Part shown: positions 1 through 6,421 of the stretch, one piece after another
Layout: every line of letters starts with the position of its first letter
Position numbering within the stretch: the stretch's first letter is position 1
Origin: JBBSJV01 sp038256935
GTDB taxonomy: Bacteria > Patescibacteriota > JACMRA01
DNA length: 10,532 nt
Direction: 5' to 3'
NCBI GenBank assembly: GCA_038256935.1
Contig: JBBSJV010000052.1
Span: 1-10,532 of the forward strand
Notes under the pieces: generated by a model
What the model was told of the DNA's origin: nothing
The model's input: only the letters and a program-made list of their open reading frames with translations
Databases searched by the model: none
Made by a program: the position numbers and the translations under genes

Positions 1-85
1 GATTTGGATTAAGCTTCTTTTCAGTGCGGTAATACTGTATTTTTTCTCTATCAAGAGAAGTAAGTCTAAAGTATTTTTTCTTCAT
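1..85 (-). CDS. Probable IS30-family transposase, N-terminal fragment cut by window edge
   Basis: Reading leftwards from an ATG at 85-83, 28 codons stay open to the window edge. The peptide begins MKKKYFRLTSLDREKIQYY and continues RTEKKLNPN. The pattern Y-x-x-LT-x-x-(D/E)R-E-x-I is what starts the HTH_38 DNA-binding domain of IS30-family transposases, where it precedes the IA-x-x-LGRS helix; that helix and the DDE catalytic core lie outside the window. No Shine-Dalgarno precedes the ATG, but an extended -10 (TGTTACAAT, minus strand, 100-92) sits so that transcription would start at or very near the A of the ATG. The opposite strand of this stretch is also open (plus frame, 2-148), and that frame looks like a shadow. 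Only 28 residues are visible, so another HTH protein is possible. Confidence 0.5.
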   Translation of the reverse strand, partial: MKKKYFRLTSLDREKIQYYRTEKKLNPN

Positions 86-150
86 ACAACAATTGTAACA
101 TATAGTAGTTATTTTGTTGCATTAGATTGTTGGGGGGAAGTAACTTAAAA
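86..150. mobile_element. Presumed terminal region of the IS30-like element
   Basis: In IS30-family elements the terminal inverted repeat lies a short distance upstream of the transposase start. Here the stretch TTGTTGCATTAGATTG (about 115-130) followed by a run of six G at 132-137 is the likeliest place for the outer end. The partner inverted repeat and any target duplication lie outside the window, so the boundary cannot be fixed. Confidence 0.25.
92..100 (-). promoter_or_regulatory. Extended -10 promoter element for the transposase fragment
   Basis: On the minus strand the sequence reads TG-T-TACAAT, an extended -10. It is followed by exactly six bases and then ATG, which would put +1 on the start codon. 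I see no good -35 element at 17 bases upstream. Its role as a leaderless promoter is inferred. Confidence 0.3.
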
Positions 151-210
151 GTTAGATTATTTATTTTTAATGAGCTATAAAAGGCATGTTAAGAATAAAC
201 AAAATATTGC

Positions 211-239
211 TTGTCAAAACTATATTAAGGGGGTATTAT
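211..239 (+). promoter_or_regulatory. Sigma70-type promoter of the virB4-like gene, possibly leaderless
   Basis: TTGTCA (211-216) and TATTAT (234-239) are separated by exactly 17 bases. The expected start point is about 246, only three bases before the ATG at 249, so the mRNA would be leaderless or nearly so. A purine run AAGGGGG at 227-233 lies inside the spacer. It would be a poor ribosome site for ATG 249 (15 bases away) and would not be transcribed from this promoter. Confidence 0.45.
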
Positions 240-248
240 ATATTAGAA

Positions 249-2381
249 ATGAGTAACTTTACCGCCCCAAATCCTAACCCTGTATCGAATCCAGCTGCAC
301 GACCAGTTGCTTCTAACCCTGTGGTAAATAATTTTAGACCTCAAACTAACCCTCAAAGACCTACCCCAGCTCCTAATAATAGGCCTAACTATCCATACCC
401 CCCAAGACCACAACAGCCTGGTCCAAGGCCCGTCCAACAAATTCCAAACCCTAACTACAATAGACCCCCTCAACCTATTCCACGCCCTCAACAGCCAATT
501 CCCCAGCAGTACCCAAATCCACAAGCACCAATCAGACAACCAAAGCCTATTAAGCCAAAAAAACAAAATGCAACTAAGACTAAATCTTCTCCTCAAGAAA
601 TTGATCTTAGAAAAGAAGTAATTCAAACTGAAATTGAAATCCAAAAAGCTCTCATCGAAAGTGAAAAATCTTACCGCAAAGGTTTATCAACTGTTCGAGA
701 TTTAATCTCACCTAGCAGTATCCATGTCACAACAGGCCACTTGGAAGTAGGCACAAAACTAACTCGATCCTTCTTTATCCTTACTTACCCTAGAATCATC
801 TCTAGTGGCTGGCTAGAGGGTATAGTAAATGCTGATATCGCCATGGATTTATCAATCTTCATTTACCCGAGAGACTCTTCCCAGGTCTTAAATGAATTGA
901 AACGAAAGACAGGTAAAATCCAAGCCAGTCTTCAAATTAACCAAGAAAAGGGAGCTGCGCGTGACCCTGCTTTGGAAACTGCTTATCAAGATGTAGAATC
1001 ACTTCGAGATGCCATCCAACAAGGAGTAGAAAAATTTTTTAGAGTTGGGGTTTACATTACAATTTATGCTGATAATCTAGAGCAATTAGAAAAGATTTCT
1101 CAATCCGTGGAGGGTATGCTTAGCCAGCAAAACATTATTTCTAAGCGTGCTGCCTTGCAAATGGATGATGGTTTCAACTCTTCCCTACCTATTCTAAAAG
1201 ATGATATGATGGTTTTTACCAACATGAATACCAGTCCATTATCAGCTTCTTTTCCTTTCGTGTCTTCTGAATTGTCTTCTGACTCTGGTGTTTTGTATGG
1301 AGTCAACAGACATAATAGCTCTTTGATTATATTTGATCGCTTTGAAATGGAAAATGCTAACGAGGTAGTTTTTGCAACCTCAGGTGCTGGTAAAAGCTAC
1401 GCAGTGAAATTAGAGATTCTACGTAGTTTAATGATTGGGGTAAATGTAATCGTCATTGATCCTGAACAAGAATATAAAGTTTTGGCTGATACTCTTGGAG
1501 GTACTTATGTGAATTTTAGTTTAAACTCCAATAACCGTATTAACCCCTTTGATCTTCCAAAAGCTCTTCCAGGTGAAAGTAACGCTGATATATTAAGATC
1601 ATCTATTATCGATATCATGGGGTTGATGAACTTGATGCTTGGCAAGCTTGACCCTCAAGAAGTTTCTATTATGGAACAAGCTGTACAGCAAGCCTATGAT
1701 AGTAAAGATATAACTCCAGAGTCCGATTTTAATAATGTTAACCCACCAACAATGGGAGATCTTGTGGATATCTTAAACGGTATTGTAGGAGGTGAATCAC
1801 TTGCTCAGAGACTATACAGATATACAGAAGGTACCTTTGCTGGGATCTTCAATCAACCAACTAATATCAATATCAATAACAGCTTTATTGTCTTTAATAT
1901 TCGCGACCTTCAAGAGACTTTGCGCCCAATTGCCATGTATATCCTTTTAAAATATGTTTGGAATGAGATTAGGTCTGAGCTTAGACGACGTATCTTAGCA
2001 ATTGATGAGGCTTGGATCATGATGCAGTATGAAGACTCAGCAAGGTTCTTGTACGGACTTGTAAAGCGTGCTCGTAAATATTATCTTGGTGTTACCACCA
2101 TTACTCAAGATGTTGGAGATTTCTTGAATTCTGATTTTGGAAGACCTATTGTAACAAACTCAGCTATCAAGCTACTTTTGAAACAATCCACAGCAGCTAT
2201 TGATATGGTTGGTAATACATTTGCATTGACCGCCGGTGAAAAACAAGTTCTTCTTCAATCCAATGTCGGGCAAGGGATTTTCTTTGCAGGTCCAAGACAT
2301 GTAGCTATCGAAATAGTAGCTTTCCCAACTGAGCATAGAATCATCACAACCAACCCTAAAGACATTACTCAAAACGAATAA
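249..2381 (+). CDS. VirB4/TraC-type secretion ATPase with proline-rich N-terminus
   Basis: This is a 710-residue ATPase of the CagE/TrbE/VirB family, the motor that energises type IV secretion or conjugation machines at the inner face of the membrane. Residues about 8-105 are a low-complexity tail rich in Pro, Asn and Gln, ending in a basic patch (KPIKPKK). A short charged helix follows (about 118-145), then the VirB4 N-terminal region. The Walker A motif is TSGAGKS at residues 377-383, DPEQEY follows, and RINPFDLP is the family motif. Walker B is LAIDEAW with Asp586 and Glu587, and TITQD is the sensor motif downstream. The frame is open from an earlier ATG at 186, but I chose 249 because the best promoter lies between the two. 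No VirB6, VirB8, coupling protein or relaxase is visible here. It is followed after five bases by miaA. Confidence 0.88.
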   Translation: MSNFTAPNPNPVSNPAARPVASNPVVNNFRPQTNPQRPTPAPNNRPNYPYPPRPQQPGPRPVQQIPNPNYNRPPQPIPRPQQPIPQQYPNPQAPIRQPKPIKPKKQNATKTKSSPQEIDLRKEVIQTEIEIQKALIESEKSYRKGLSTVRDLISPSSIHVTTGHLEVGTKLTRSFFILTYPRIISSGWLEGIVNADIAMDLSIFIYPRDSSQVLNELKRKTGKIQASLQINQEKGAARDPALETAYQDVESLRDAIQQGVEKFFRVGVYITIYADNLEQLEKISQSVEGMLSQQNIISKRAALQMDDGFNSSLPILKDDMMVFTNMNTSPLSASFPFVSSELSSDSGVLYGVNRHNSSLIIFDRFEMENANEVVFATSGAGKSYAVKLEILRSLMIGVNVIVIDPEQEYKVLADTLGGTYVNFSLNSNNRINPFDLPKALPGESNADILRSSIIDIMGLMNLMLGKLDPQEVSIMEQAVQQAYDSKDITPESDFNNVNPPTMGDLVDILNGIVGGESLAQRLYRYTEGTFAGIFNQPTNININNSFIVFNIRDLQETLRPIAMYILLKYVWNEIRSELRRRILAIDEAWIMMQYEDSARFLYGLVKRARKYYLGVTTITQDVGDFLNSDFGRPIVTNSAIKLLLKQSTAAIDMVGNTFALTAGEKQVLLQSNVGQGIFFAGPRHVAIEIVAFPTEHRIITTNPKDITQNE

Positions 2382-2386
2382 TAGTC

Positions 2387-3364
2387 ATGAACTTATATTG
2401 TATAATGGGACCCACAAGTAGTGGTAAGACCAATTTATCACTGCAGCTAGCTTCAAAACTCGGGGATTGCTGGGTTGTTAATTGCGATTCACGCCAAGTC
2501 TATAAAGGTTTAAATATTGGCACTGGCAAAATCGAAGGGGATTGGAAAACAATAACAATTAAAGATCAAAAGGTTGATTATTATAATGCTGGCGGGCAAA
2601 AACATTTATTAATAGATTATATCGACACTAAAGATATATATAAAGGCCACAGCTTAGTTGATTTTTTACAAGATTACACCTTACTAATAAACCAAATCAA
2701 ACCCAAAAACATTGTTTTAGTTGGAGGAACAGGTTGGTACGCCAGAAGTATTTATAAGTCTATTGATATCAACCTAATCAAGCCAGAATATCAAACATGT
2801 TACAATGATTTAAAATCACAATTGAGACAAAAAAAACTGACCGATCTACATCTGATTTATGGTATTTTATATGCTCAAAACACGTGTTTTGCAAATGCAA
2901 AAATATTAAATCAAAGTGATTGGTGCAATCCTGTGAGGCTGCAAAATTATATCTTAGAAGTCGTTTCAGAAACTAAAAAATGGAAATATGTTTTAAAGAC
3001 TCCTCAATATGATCAGATAATTAAACTAGCCATAATTCCAGAACCTAAAATCCTTCATGATGCTATCAAAACAAGACTCAATGAAAGAATAAATCAGGGC
3101 TTGGTTGAAGAAGTGATTAATCTATCTACTCAACTTTGCTCGCAGGACTTTGATGTCTTGGGATTGGAATATAGACTCACTAATAAATATTTGCTTGGAC
3201 AAATAACTTACGAAAAATTACTTGATAAATTATTAATTGAAAACTTGAGATACGCCAAAAGGCAAATATCTTTGTTAAATGGTTTAAAAGAACAAGATCA
3301 AATCATTGTAGTCAAAGACCAAACTGAAGGACTTACTAGATTGTTGGAAAATCTGGAAAAATAG
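2387..3364 (+). CDS. miaA: tRNA dimethylallyltransferase
   Basis: MiaA transfers a dimethylallyl group from DMAPP to N6 of adenosine 37 in tRNAs reading codons that start with U, which steadies codon-anticodon pairing. The protein has 325 residues, near the usual length. It shows the P-loop GPTSSGKT (8-15), the DSRQVYKGLNIGTGK segment (34-48) with the expected catalytic Asp34, HLLIDYID (73-80), LVGGTGWYAR (111-120), and RYAKRQ (288-293), the family's C-terminal signature. The usual GYxE motif reads GLEY (259-262), and the Trp after AKRQ is replaced (ISLL), so the C-terminal part is divergent. It starts five bases after the virB4 stop with no Shine-Dalgarno, suggesting translational coupling. 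Codons 164-169 carry a perfect 16-base DNA palindrome (2876-2891). Confidence 0.92.
   Translation: MNLYCIMGPTSSGKTNLSLQLASKLGDCWVVNCDSRQVYKGLNIGTGKIEGDWKTITIKDQKVDYYNAGGQKHLLIDYIDTKDIYKGHSLVDFLQDYTLLINQIKPKNIVLVGGTGWYARSIYKSIDINLIKPEYQTCYNDLKSQLRQKKLTDLHLIYGILYAQNTCFANAKILNQSDWCNPVRLQNYILEVVSETKKWKYVLKTPQYDQIIKLAIIPEPKILHDAIKTRLNERINQGLVEEVINLSTQLCSQDFDVLGLEYRLTNKYLLGQITYEKLLDKLLIENLRYAKRQISLLNGLKEQDQIIVVKDQTEGLTRLLENLEK
2876..2891. repeat. 16-base perfect palindrome inside miaA
   Basis: CAAAACACGTGTTTTG is its own reverse complement. Its 14-base core AAAACACGTGTTTT recurs exactly at 5625-5638 in the spacer after infB. Here it codes for QNTCFA in a poorly conserved part of MiaA. Confidence 0.7.
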
Positions 3365-3406
3365 CCATTATTTGACAATTAGAGCAAAAAAAGGGCAAAC
3401 TAAACT

Positions 3407-5329
3407 ATGAATATCTCAACCTTAGCCAAGATCCTAAATGTGTCCATCAAAGAAATCCGTGAGACAGGACAAAAAAAAGGTATCTACGGTTTTTCTGGTA
3501 GAAATACTAGAATTCCCTACAATTCAGCCTTAGAAGTAACCAAAATCATCCGCCCTGACAAACTATCAAAGCTTGAAAATGACGATAAAATCTATATTCC
3601 TAACTCAATACGTGTAGATGATTTATCTGAGAGCATTGGTAAGCCTAGTGGAATGGTCTTGAAGACTTTGATGATGAATGGAATCATGGTTTCTAGTACT
3701 GAAGTCATAGATTTTGATACTGCCTCATTGATTGCTGAAGAACTTGGAGTAAGGGTGTTTTCAGAAAATCCTGAAATGTTTGACTCTGAAGATGGGGATG
3801 AGGCAAATCTAGTCAAAACTGTGGAGTACGATGTACCAGAAGATCAAAAAACTTTTATACCAAGAGGTCCTGTTGTAACAGTCATGGGCCATGTTGATCA
3901 TGGAAAAACCACCCTTTTAGATTATATTCGAAGTAGTAGTGTTGCCTCAGGAGAAGCGGGATCAATTACTCAACATATTTCCAGCTATAAAATTAGTTAC
4001 CATGACAAAGACATCACCTTTGTGGATACTCCAGGTCATGAAGCTTTCACAGCTATGAGAGCTAGAGGCAGCCAGCTTGCTGATTTTGTAATTATTGTAG
4101 TTTCTGCTGTGGAAGGTCCTAAACCTCAAACCGTGGAAGTAATTGAAAGGTGTAAGTTATCTAAAGTTCAAGTCATAGTGGCTATCAATAAAGTAGATTT
4201 ACCAGAAGCAGATGTTGAAAGAGTCAAAACTGATTTAACTAAATTTGGCCTTGTCCCTGAGGAGTGGGGAGGGGATACGCCTTTTTTACCACTTTCTGCT
4301 AAGACTGGGCAAGGTGTGGATAAGTTGTTAGAAACTATTCTATTGTTCTCAGAAGTTGCTAATCTTAAGGGCGAAACAAACTGTCCGGGACAAGCCATTG
4401 TAATTGAGTCATTAAGGGATAATACAAAAGGTGTCATGACTACCGTCTTGGTTGTAAAAGATGAAATAAAAGTTGGTGATATTATTCGAAGTGGGGTTTG
4501 CGTTGGAAAGATTAAAAAACTTACAAATACTGAAGAAAAAGAAATTGATAGTGCAAAAATTGGCGAGCCTGTGATTATTTTAGGGTTACCAGAAATTGCT
4601 GACATTGGAGAGGCCGTAATTGTCTATAAAAATTTAAAACAGGCCCAAACTGACGCCTACAGCGAAGAAACTAAACGAGCTGGAAGGAAAGTAGTCCACA
4701 ACAACCTAAAAGCTTCTACAGATAACTCTATTAATGTCGTTTTAAAGGCTGATGTCTCTGGATCACTTGAAGCACTAAAAGAAGCTATCATTAAAATCCC
4801 TCAAGAGAATGTAAAAATTTCTATCAAGTCCCAAGCTGTAGGTATGGTCAATGAATCAGATTTGGATTTTGCCGAAACTAGTGAATCAACTATTTTAGCT
4901 TTTCACACCAAGCCAGATAATAAAGCTGATGTTTTAATTAACAAAAGAAAAATAAATATAATTCAAAGCGATATTATTTATCAAATCTTAGAGTGGTTAG
5001 AATCTGAAATCATTGCTAGAACCAAACATGAGATTAGAAAAACTGTGCTCGGACAAGCCAAGGTCTTAAAGACTTTCAAATCAGAAAAACCAAGTATTCA
5101 AATCTTTGGAGGTGAAGTAATCGATGGAAAAATCCTAGATAACAAACCAATTGAGGTAATCAGAGAAGGCAAGATTGTAGGACAAATGGAGATTCAGGAA
5201 CTACAAAGAAATAAATCCAAAGCCTCTGAGATCAATATTAGCCAACAATTTGGAATGTCAGTTATTGGTAAGTTTAAAATCAAAGAAGGCGATATCATTC
5301 AAACTATCGATGAGCAAGTTATAATGTAA
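3407..5329 (+). CDS. infB: Translation initiation factor IF-2
   Basis: IF-2 is the GTPase that brings initiator fMet-tRNA to the 30S subunit and promotes 50S joining. At 640 residues it is a short form without the long charged N-terminal region of enterobacterial IF-2. Two IF2_N modules are visible (about 1-50 and 66-118). The GTPase domain follows with G1 GHVDHGKTT (161-169), G2 EAGSITQHI (183-191; the family usually has GGITQHIGAY), G3 DTPGH (207-211), G4 NKVD (261-264) and G5 SAK (297-299). Domains II to IV follow, including VVLKADVSGSLEAL and the C-terminal IKEGDIIQT. The gap from miaA is 42 bases and holds AAAAAAAGGG (3386-3395), a weak purine tract 11 bases before the ATG, and a TTGACA (3372-3377) without a well-spaced -10. 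Confidence 0.97.
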   Translation: MNISTLAKILNVSIKEIRETGQKKGIYGFSGRNTRIPYNSALEVTKIIRPDKLSKLENDDKIYIPNSIRVDDLSESIGKPSGMVLKTLMMNGIMVSSTEVIDFDTASLIAEELGVRVFSENPEMFDSEDGDEANLVKTVEYDVPEDQKTFIPRGPVVTVMGHVDHGKTTLLDYIRSSSVASGEAGSITQHISSYKISYHDKDITFVDTPGHEAFTAMRARGSQLADFVIIVVSAVEGPKPQTVEVIERCKLSKVQVIVAINKVDLPEADVERVKTDLTKFGLVPEEWGGDTPFLPLSAKTGQGVDKLLETILLFSEVANLKGETNCPGQAIVIESLRDNTKGVMTTVLVVKDEIKVGDIIRSGVCVGKIKKLTNTEEKEIDSAKIGEPVIILGLPEIADIGEAVIVYKNLKQAQTDAYSEETKRAGRKVVHNNLKASTDNSINVVLKADVSGSLEALKEAIIKIPQENVKISIKSQAVGMVNESDLDFAETSESTILAFHTKPDNKADVLINKRKINIIQSDIIYQILEWLESEIIARTKHEIRKTVLGQAKVLKTFKSEKPSIQIFGGEVIDGKILDNKPIEVIREGKIVGQMEIQELQRNKSKASEINISQQFGMSVIGKFKIKEGDIIQTIDEQVIM

Positions 5330-5330
5330 T

Positions 5331-5370
5331 GTTTAAAAATTTTACTATTATTTAGTAATAGCTTTTAAAC
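5331..5370. terminator. Compound hairpin after infB, terminator-like without a U tract
   Basis: The outer arms GTTTAAAA (5331-5338) and TTTTAAAC (5363-5370) pair perfectly. The inner arms TTACTA (5342-5347) and TAGTAA (5353-5358) pair around the loop TTATT. It begins one base after the infB stop, which fits 3'-end formation, but no T run follows on either strand, so it is not a classic intrinsic terminator. Confidence 0.45.
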
Positions 5371-5394
5371 GTCATCTCGAAGGTACTGAGAGAT
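5371..5394. repeat. REP-like palindrome of the GTCATCTCGA...GAGAGATC type
   Basis: GTCATCTCGA (5371-5380) and GAGAGATC (5388-5395) form the two ends of an imperfect palindrome with ATCTC/GAGAT pairing and a short inner AG/CT pair. This resembles the dispersed intergenic palindromes with ends GTCATCTCGA and GAGAGATC that occur in many bacterial genomes. A CCC/GGG pair and a T-rich stretch (5395-5412) follow. Only one copy is in this window, so its repetitive nature is inferred from memory of such elements. Confidence 0.4.
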
Positions 5395-5448
5395 CCCCTG
5401 TGGTGGGTTTGTTAATAATTATAAGTAATAATATAACCTTCATTCATT

Positions 5449-5482
5449 GTTTAAATGACTTGTAAGTGACTATCATTTAAGC
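5449..5482. repeat. 10-bp inverted repeat
   Basis: TTAAATGA (5451-5458) pairs perfectly with TCATTTAA (5473-5480). A G-U and a G-C pair extend the stem outward to 5449 and 5482. The loop is 14 bases. Confidence 0.5.
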
Positions 5483-5517
5483 GTATTAAACCATTAGATA
5501 ACTGGACAACGCAGGGC

Positions 5518-5558
5518 GTAACTGTTTGATTGGTATTGGCCGATAAACTAAATGTTAC
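5518..5558. repeat. 14-bp compound hairpin
   Basis: The nested arms are GTAAC (5518-5522) with GTTAC (5554-5558), GTTT (5524-5527) with AAAC (5545-5548), and ATTGG (5529-5533) with CCGAT (5540-5544, one wobble if plus-strand RNA). The loop is TATTGG, and a 1-by-5 internal loop plus a one-base bulge separate the segments. An alternative ACGC/GCGT hairpin (5509-5519) would compete with its base. Confidence 0.5.
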
Positions 5559-5571
5559 AAGGCTTTCGTGT

Positions 5572-5591
5572 TTTATGCACTGCTGTATAAA
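5572..5591. repeat. 8-bp hairpin with four-base loop
   Basis: TTTATGCA (5572-5579) pairs with TGTATAAA (5584-5591) with one G-U pair around the loop CTGC. Confidence 0.45.
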
Positions 5592-5607
5592 TTTGGTGGG
5601 ACTTTAC

Positions 5608-5659
5608 TATAAAAGAACAACTCTAAAACACGTGTTTTAAGGATACAAAGTCTTTTATA
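5608..5659. repeat. Nested inverted repeat enclosing the second AAAACACGTGTTTT palindrome
   Basis: TATAAAAGA (5608-5616) pairs perfectly with TCTTTTATA (5651-5659). Inside lies the perfect palindrome TAAAACACGTGTTTTA (5624-5639), whose 14-base core is identical to the one in miaA (2877-2890). As RNA the palindrome would make a 6-bp stem with loop ACGT; as DNA it looks like a dyad protein-binding site. Confidence 0.6.
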
Positions 5660-5674
5660 TTAGGTAACAATCAA

Positions 5675-6415
5675 CTACATTTTATTTATTACAGAAAGTA
5701 TTTCAATTGCTTTTGGCTGATTAAACTGTCCCAAGCCGACTGGGAAGTAACAAGCAAACACCCTAGTTTTAAGTTTACATTTACCTAATTCAATATCTTT
5801 AAAGCCAACTTCATTTGTAATTTTAAACTCCTCATAGATCGTTTTGAGGTTTGTTTTATCATTTGTTAAAGCCAAATAAGGGATTGTACCAAAACAAATA
5901 ACTTTCTGTGGTTGAATCAACTCGATTTCTTTTAATAAAAGTGGTAAGTATCTGTTAATTTTTTCTTTTTCAGGGAGGGTTGCATCTTCCCCAGCCCATT
6001 TTACTATATTTGTTAAATACAAGCCAGATGATTCTAATTGATTATAAACTAACTCTGTGAATTCAGGTGACCATAGTTTTTTCTGTAAATGAATTTTATC
6101 ATTTAAATCACCACTGATAAGACCAGCTTTTGCTAAAACTTTCCAAATTGGAGTAATACCTATCCATGGAACTCTCTTCCCATTCCAATTTGGATCAGAG
6201 GCGATATTTCGCTTGGTTGGATTAATAAAAACAAGCATAATTTTAGGTTTATTTGACCTACCACCTCCTACAATTGGTTTAAGTTTTGAATCTGGATAAA
6301 AGTAACTAGTAAAATCATCGATATAATCATTTAACTGCTCAATTGTGTCTATCGTGTCCAAGGAATTATCCATATAATTTATTGATTTAGTAGAACTTAA
6401 GTAATAATTTAGCAT
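5675..6415 (-). CDS. Divergent uracil-DNA glycosylase superfamily protein
   Basis: The protein has about 246 residues. Four blocks match the single-domain uracil-DNA glycosylase fold: a nucleotide-pocket loop LVFINPTKRNIAS (62-74 counting from a TTG one codon upstream, compare NPG/NPS in MUG/TDG), then WIG (85-87), the strand LTNIVKWAG (135-143), ICFGTIPYLAL (174-184), and a C-terminal CYFPVGLGQFN (223-233) where families 4 and 5 have an HPS loop. The pocket His is replaced by Tyr-Phe, and there are too few cysteines for the family 4 Fe-S cluster, so uracil excision is not assured. Base-excision repair or nucleic-acid binding is the likely role. The start could be TTG 6418, ATG 6415 or ATG 6373; I took 6415. 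It is the last gene of the minus-strand operon, six bases after murA. Confidence 0.7.
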   Translation of the reverse strand: MLNYYLSSTKSINYMDNSLDTIDTIEQLNDYIDDFTSYFYPDSKLKPIVGGGRSNKPKIMLVFINPTKRNIASDPNWNGKRVPWIGITPIWKVLAKAGLISGDLNDKIHLQKKLWSPEFTELVYNQLESSGLYLTNIVKWAGEDATLPEKEKINRYLPLLLKEIELIQPQKVICFGTIPYLALTNDKTNLKTIYEEFKITNEVGFKDIELGKCKLKTRVFACYFPVGLGQFNQPKAIEILSVINKM

Positions 6416-6421
6416 CAAAGC

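Larger units (their letters stand above)
5330..5674. other. Gene-free spacer dense in inverted repeats; candidate structured RNA or palindromic element
   Basis: These 345 bases separate the convergent infB and uracil-DNA glycosylase genes. I see no reading frame longer than about a dozen codons with a start. In order it holds a compound hairpin (5331-5370), a REP-like palindrome (5371-5394), a 10-bp stem (5449-5482), a small ACGC/GCGT hairpin (5509-5519), a 14-bp compound hairpin (5518-5558), an 8-bp stem with a four-base loop (5572-5591), and a 9-bp outer stem (5608-5659) enclosing a 16-base palindrome. I do not recognise tmRNA, SRP RNA, RNase P, 6S or tRNA signatures on either strand. The strand of any transcript is unknown. 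Confidence 0.5.

Noticed and set aside
2..148. Plus-strand open frame of 48 codons with a hydrophobic stretch, looking like the tail of a membrane protein
   Set aside because: Its first part is antisense to the transposase-like start at 85-1, which has recognisable family residues. The hydrophobicity follows from complementing Lys/Glu-rich codons in AT-rich DNA.
243..644. 133-codon minus-strand open frame rich in Trp and Arg
   Set aside because: It is the complement of the Pro-rich codons (CCA/CCN) of the VirB4 tail, with no start signal and no family resemblance.
5330..5674. tRNA, tmRNA, SRP RNA, 6S RNA or RNase P RNA in the spacer
   Set aside because: I saw no T-loop GTTCGA, CCA end, tag frame, GGAAGCA-type SRP loop or RNase P core on either strand.
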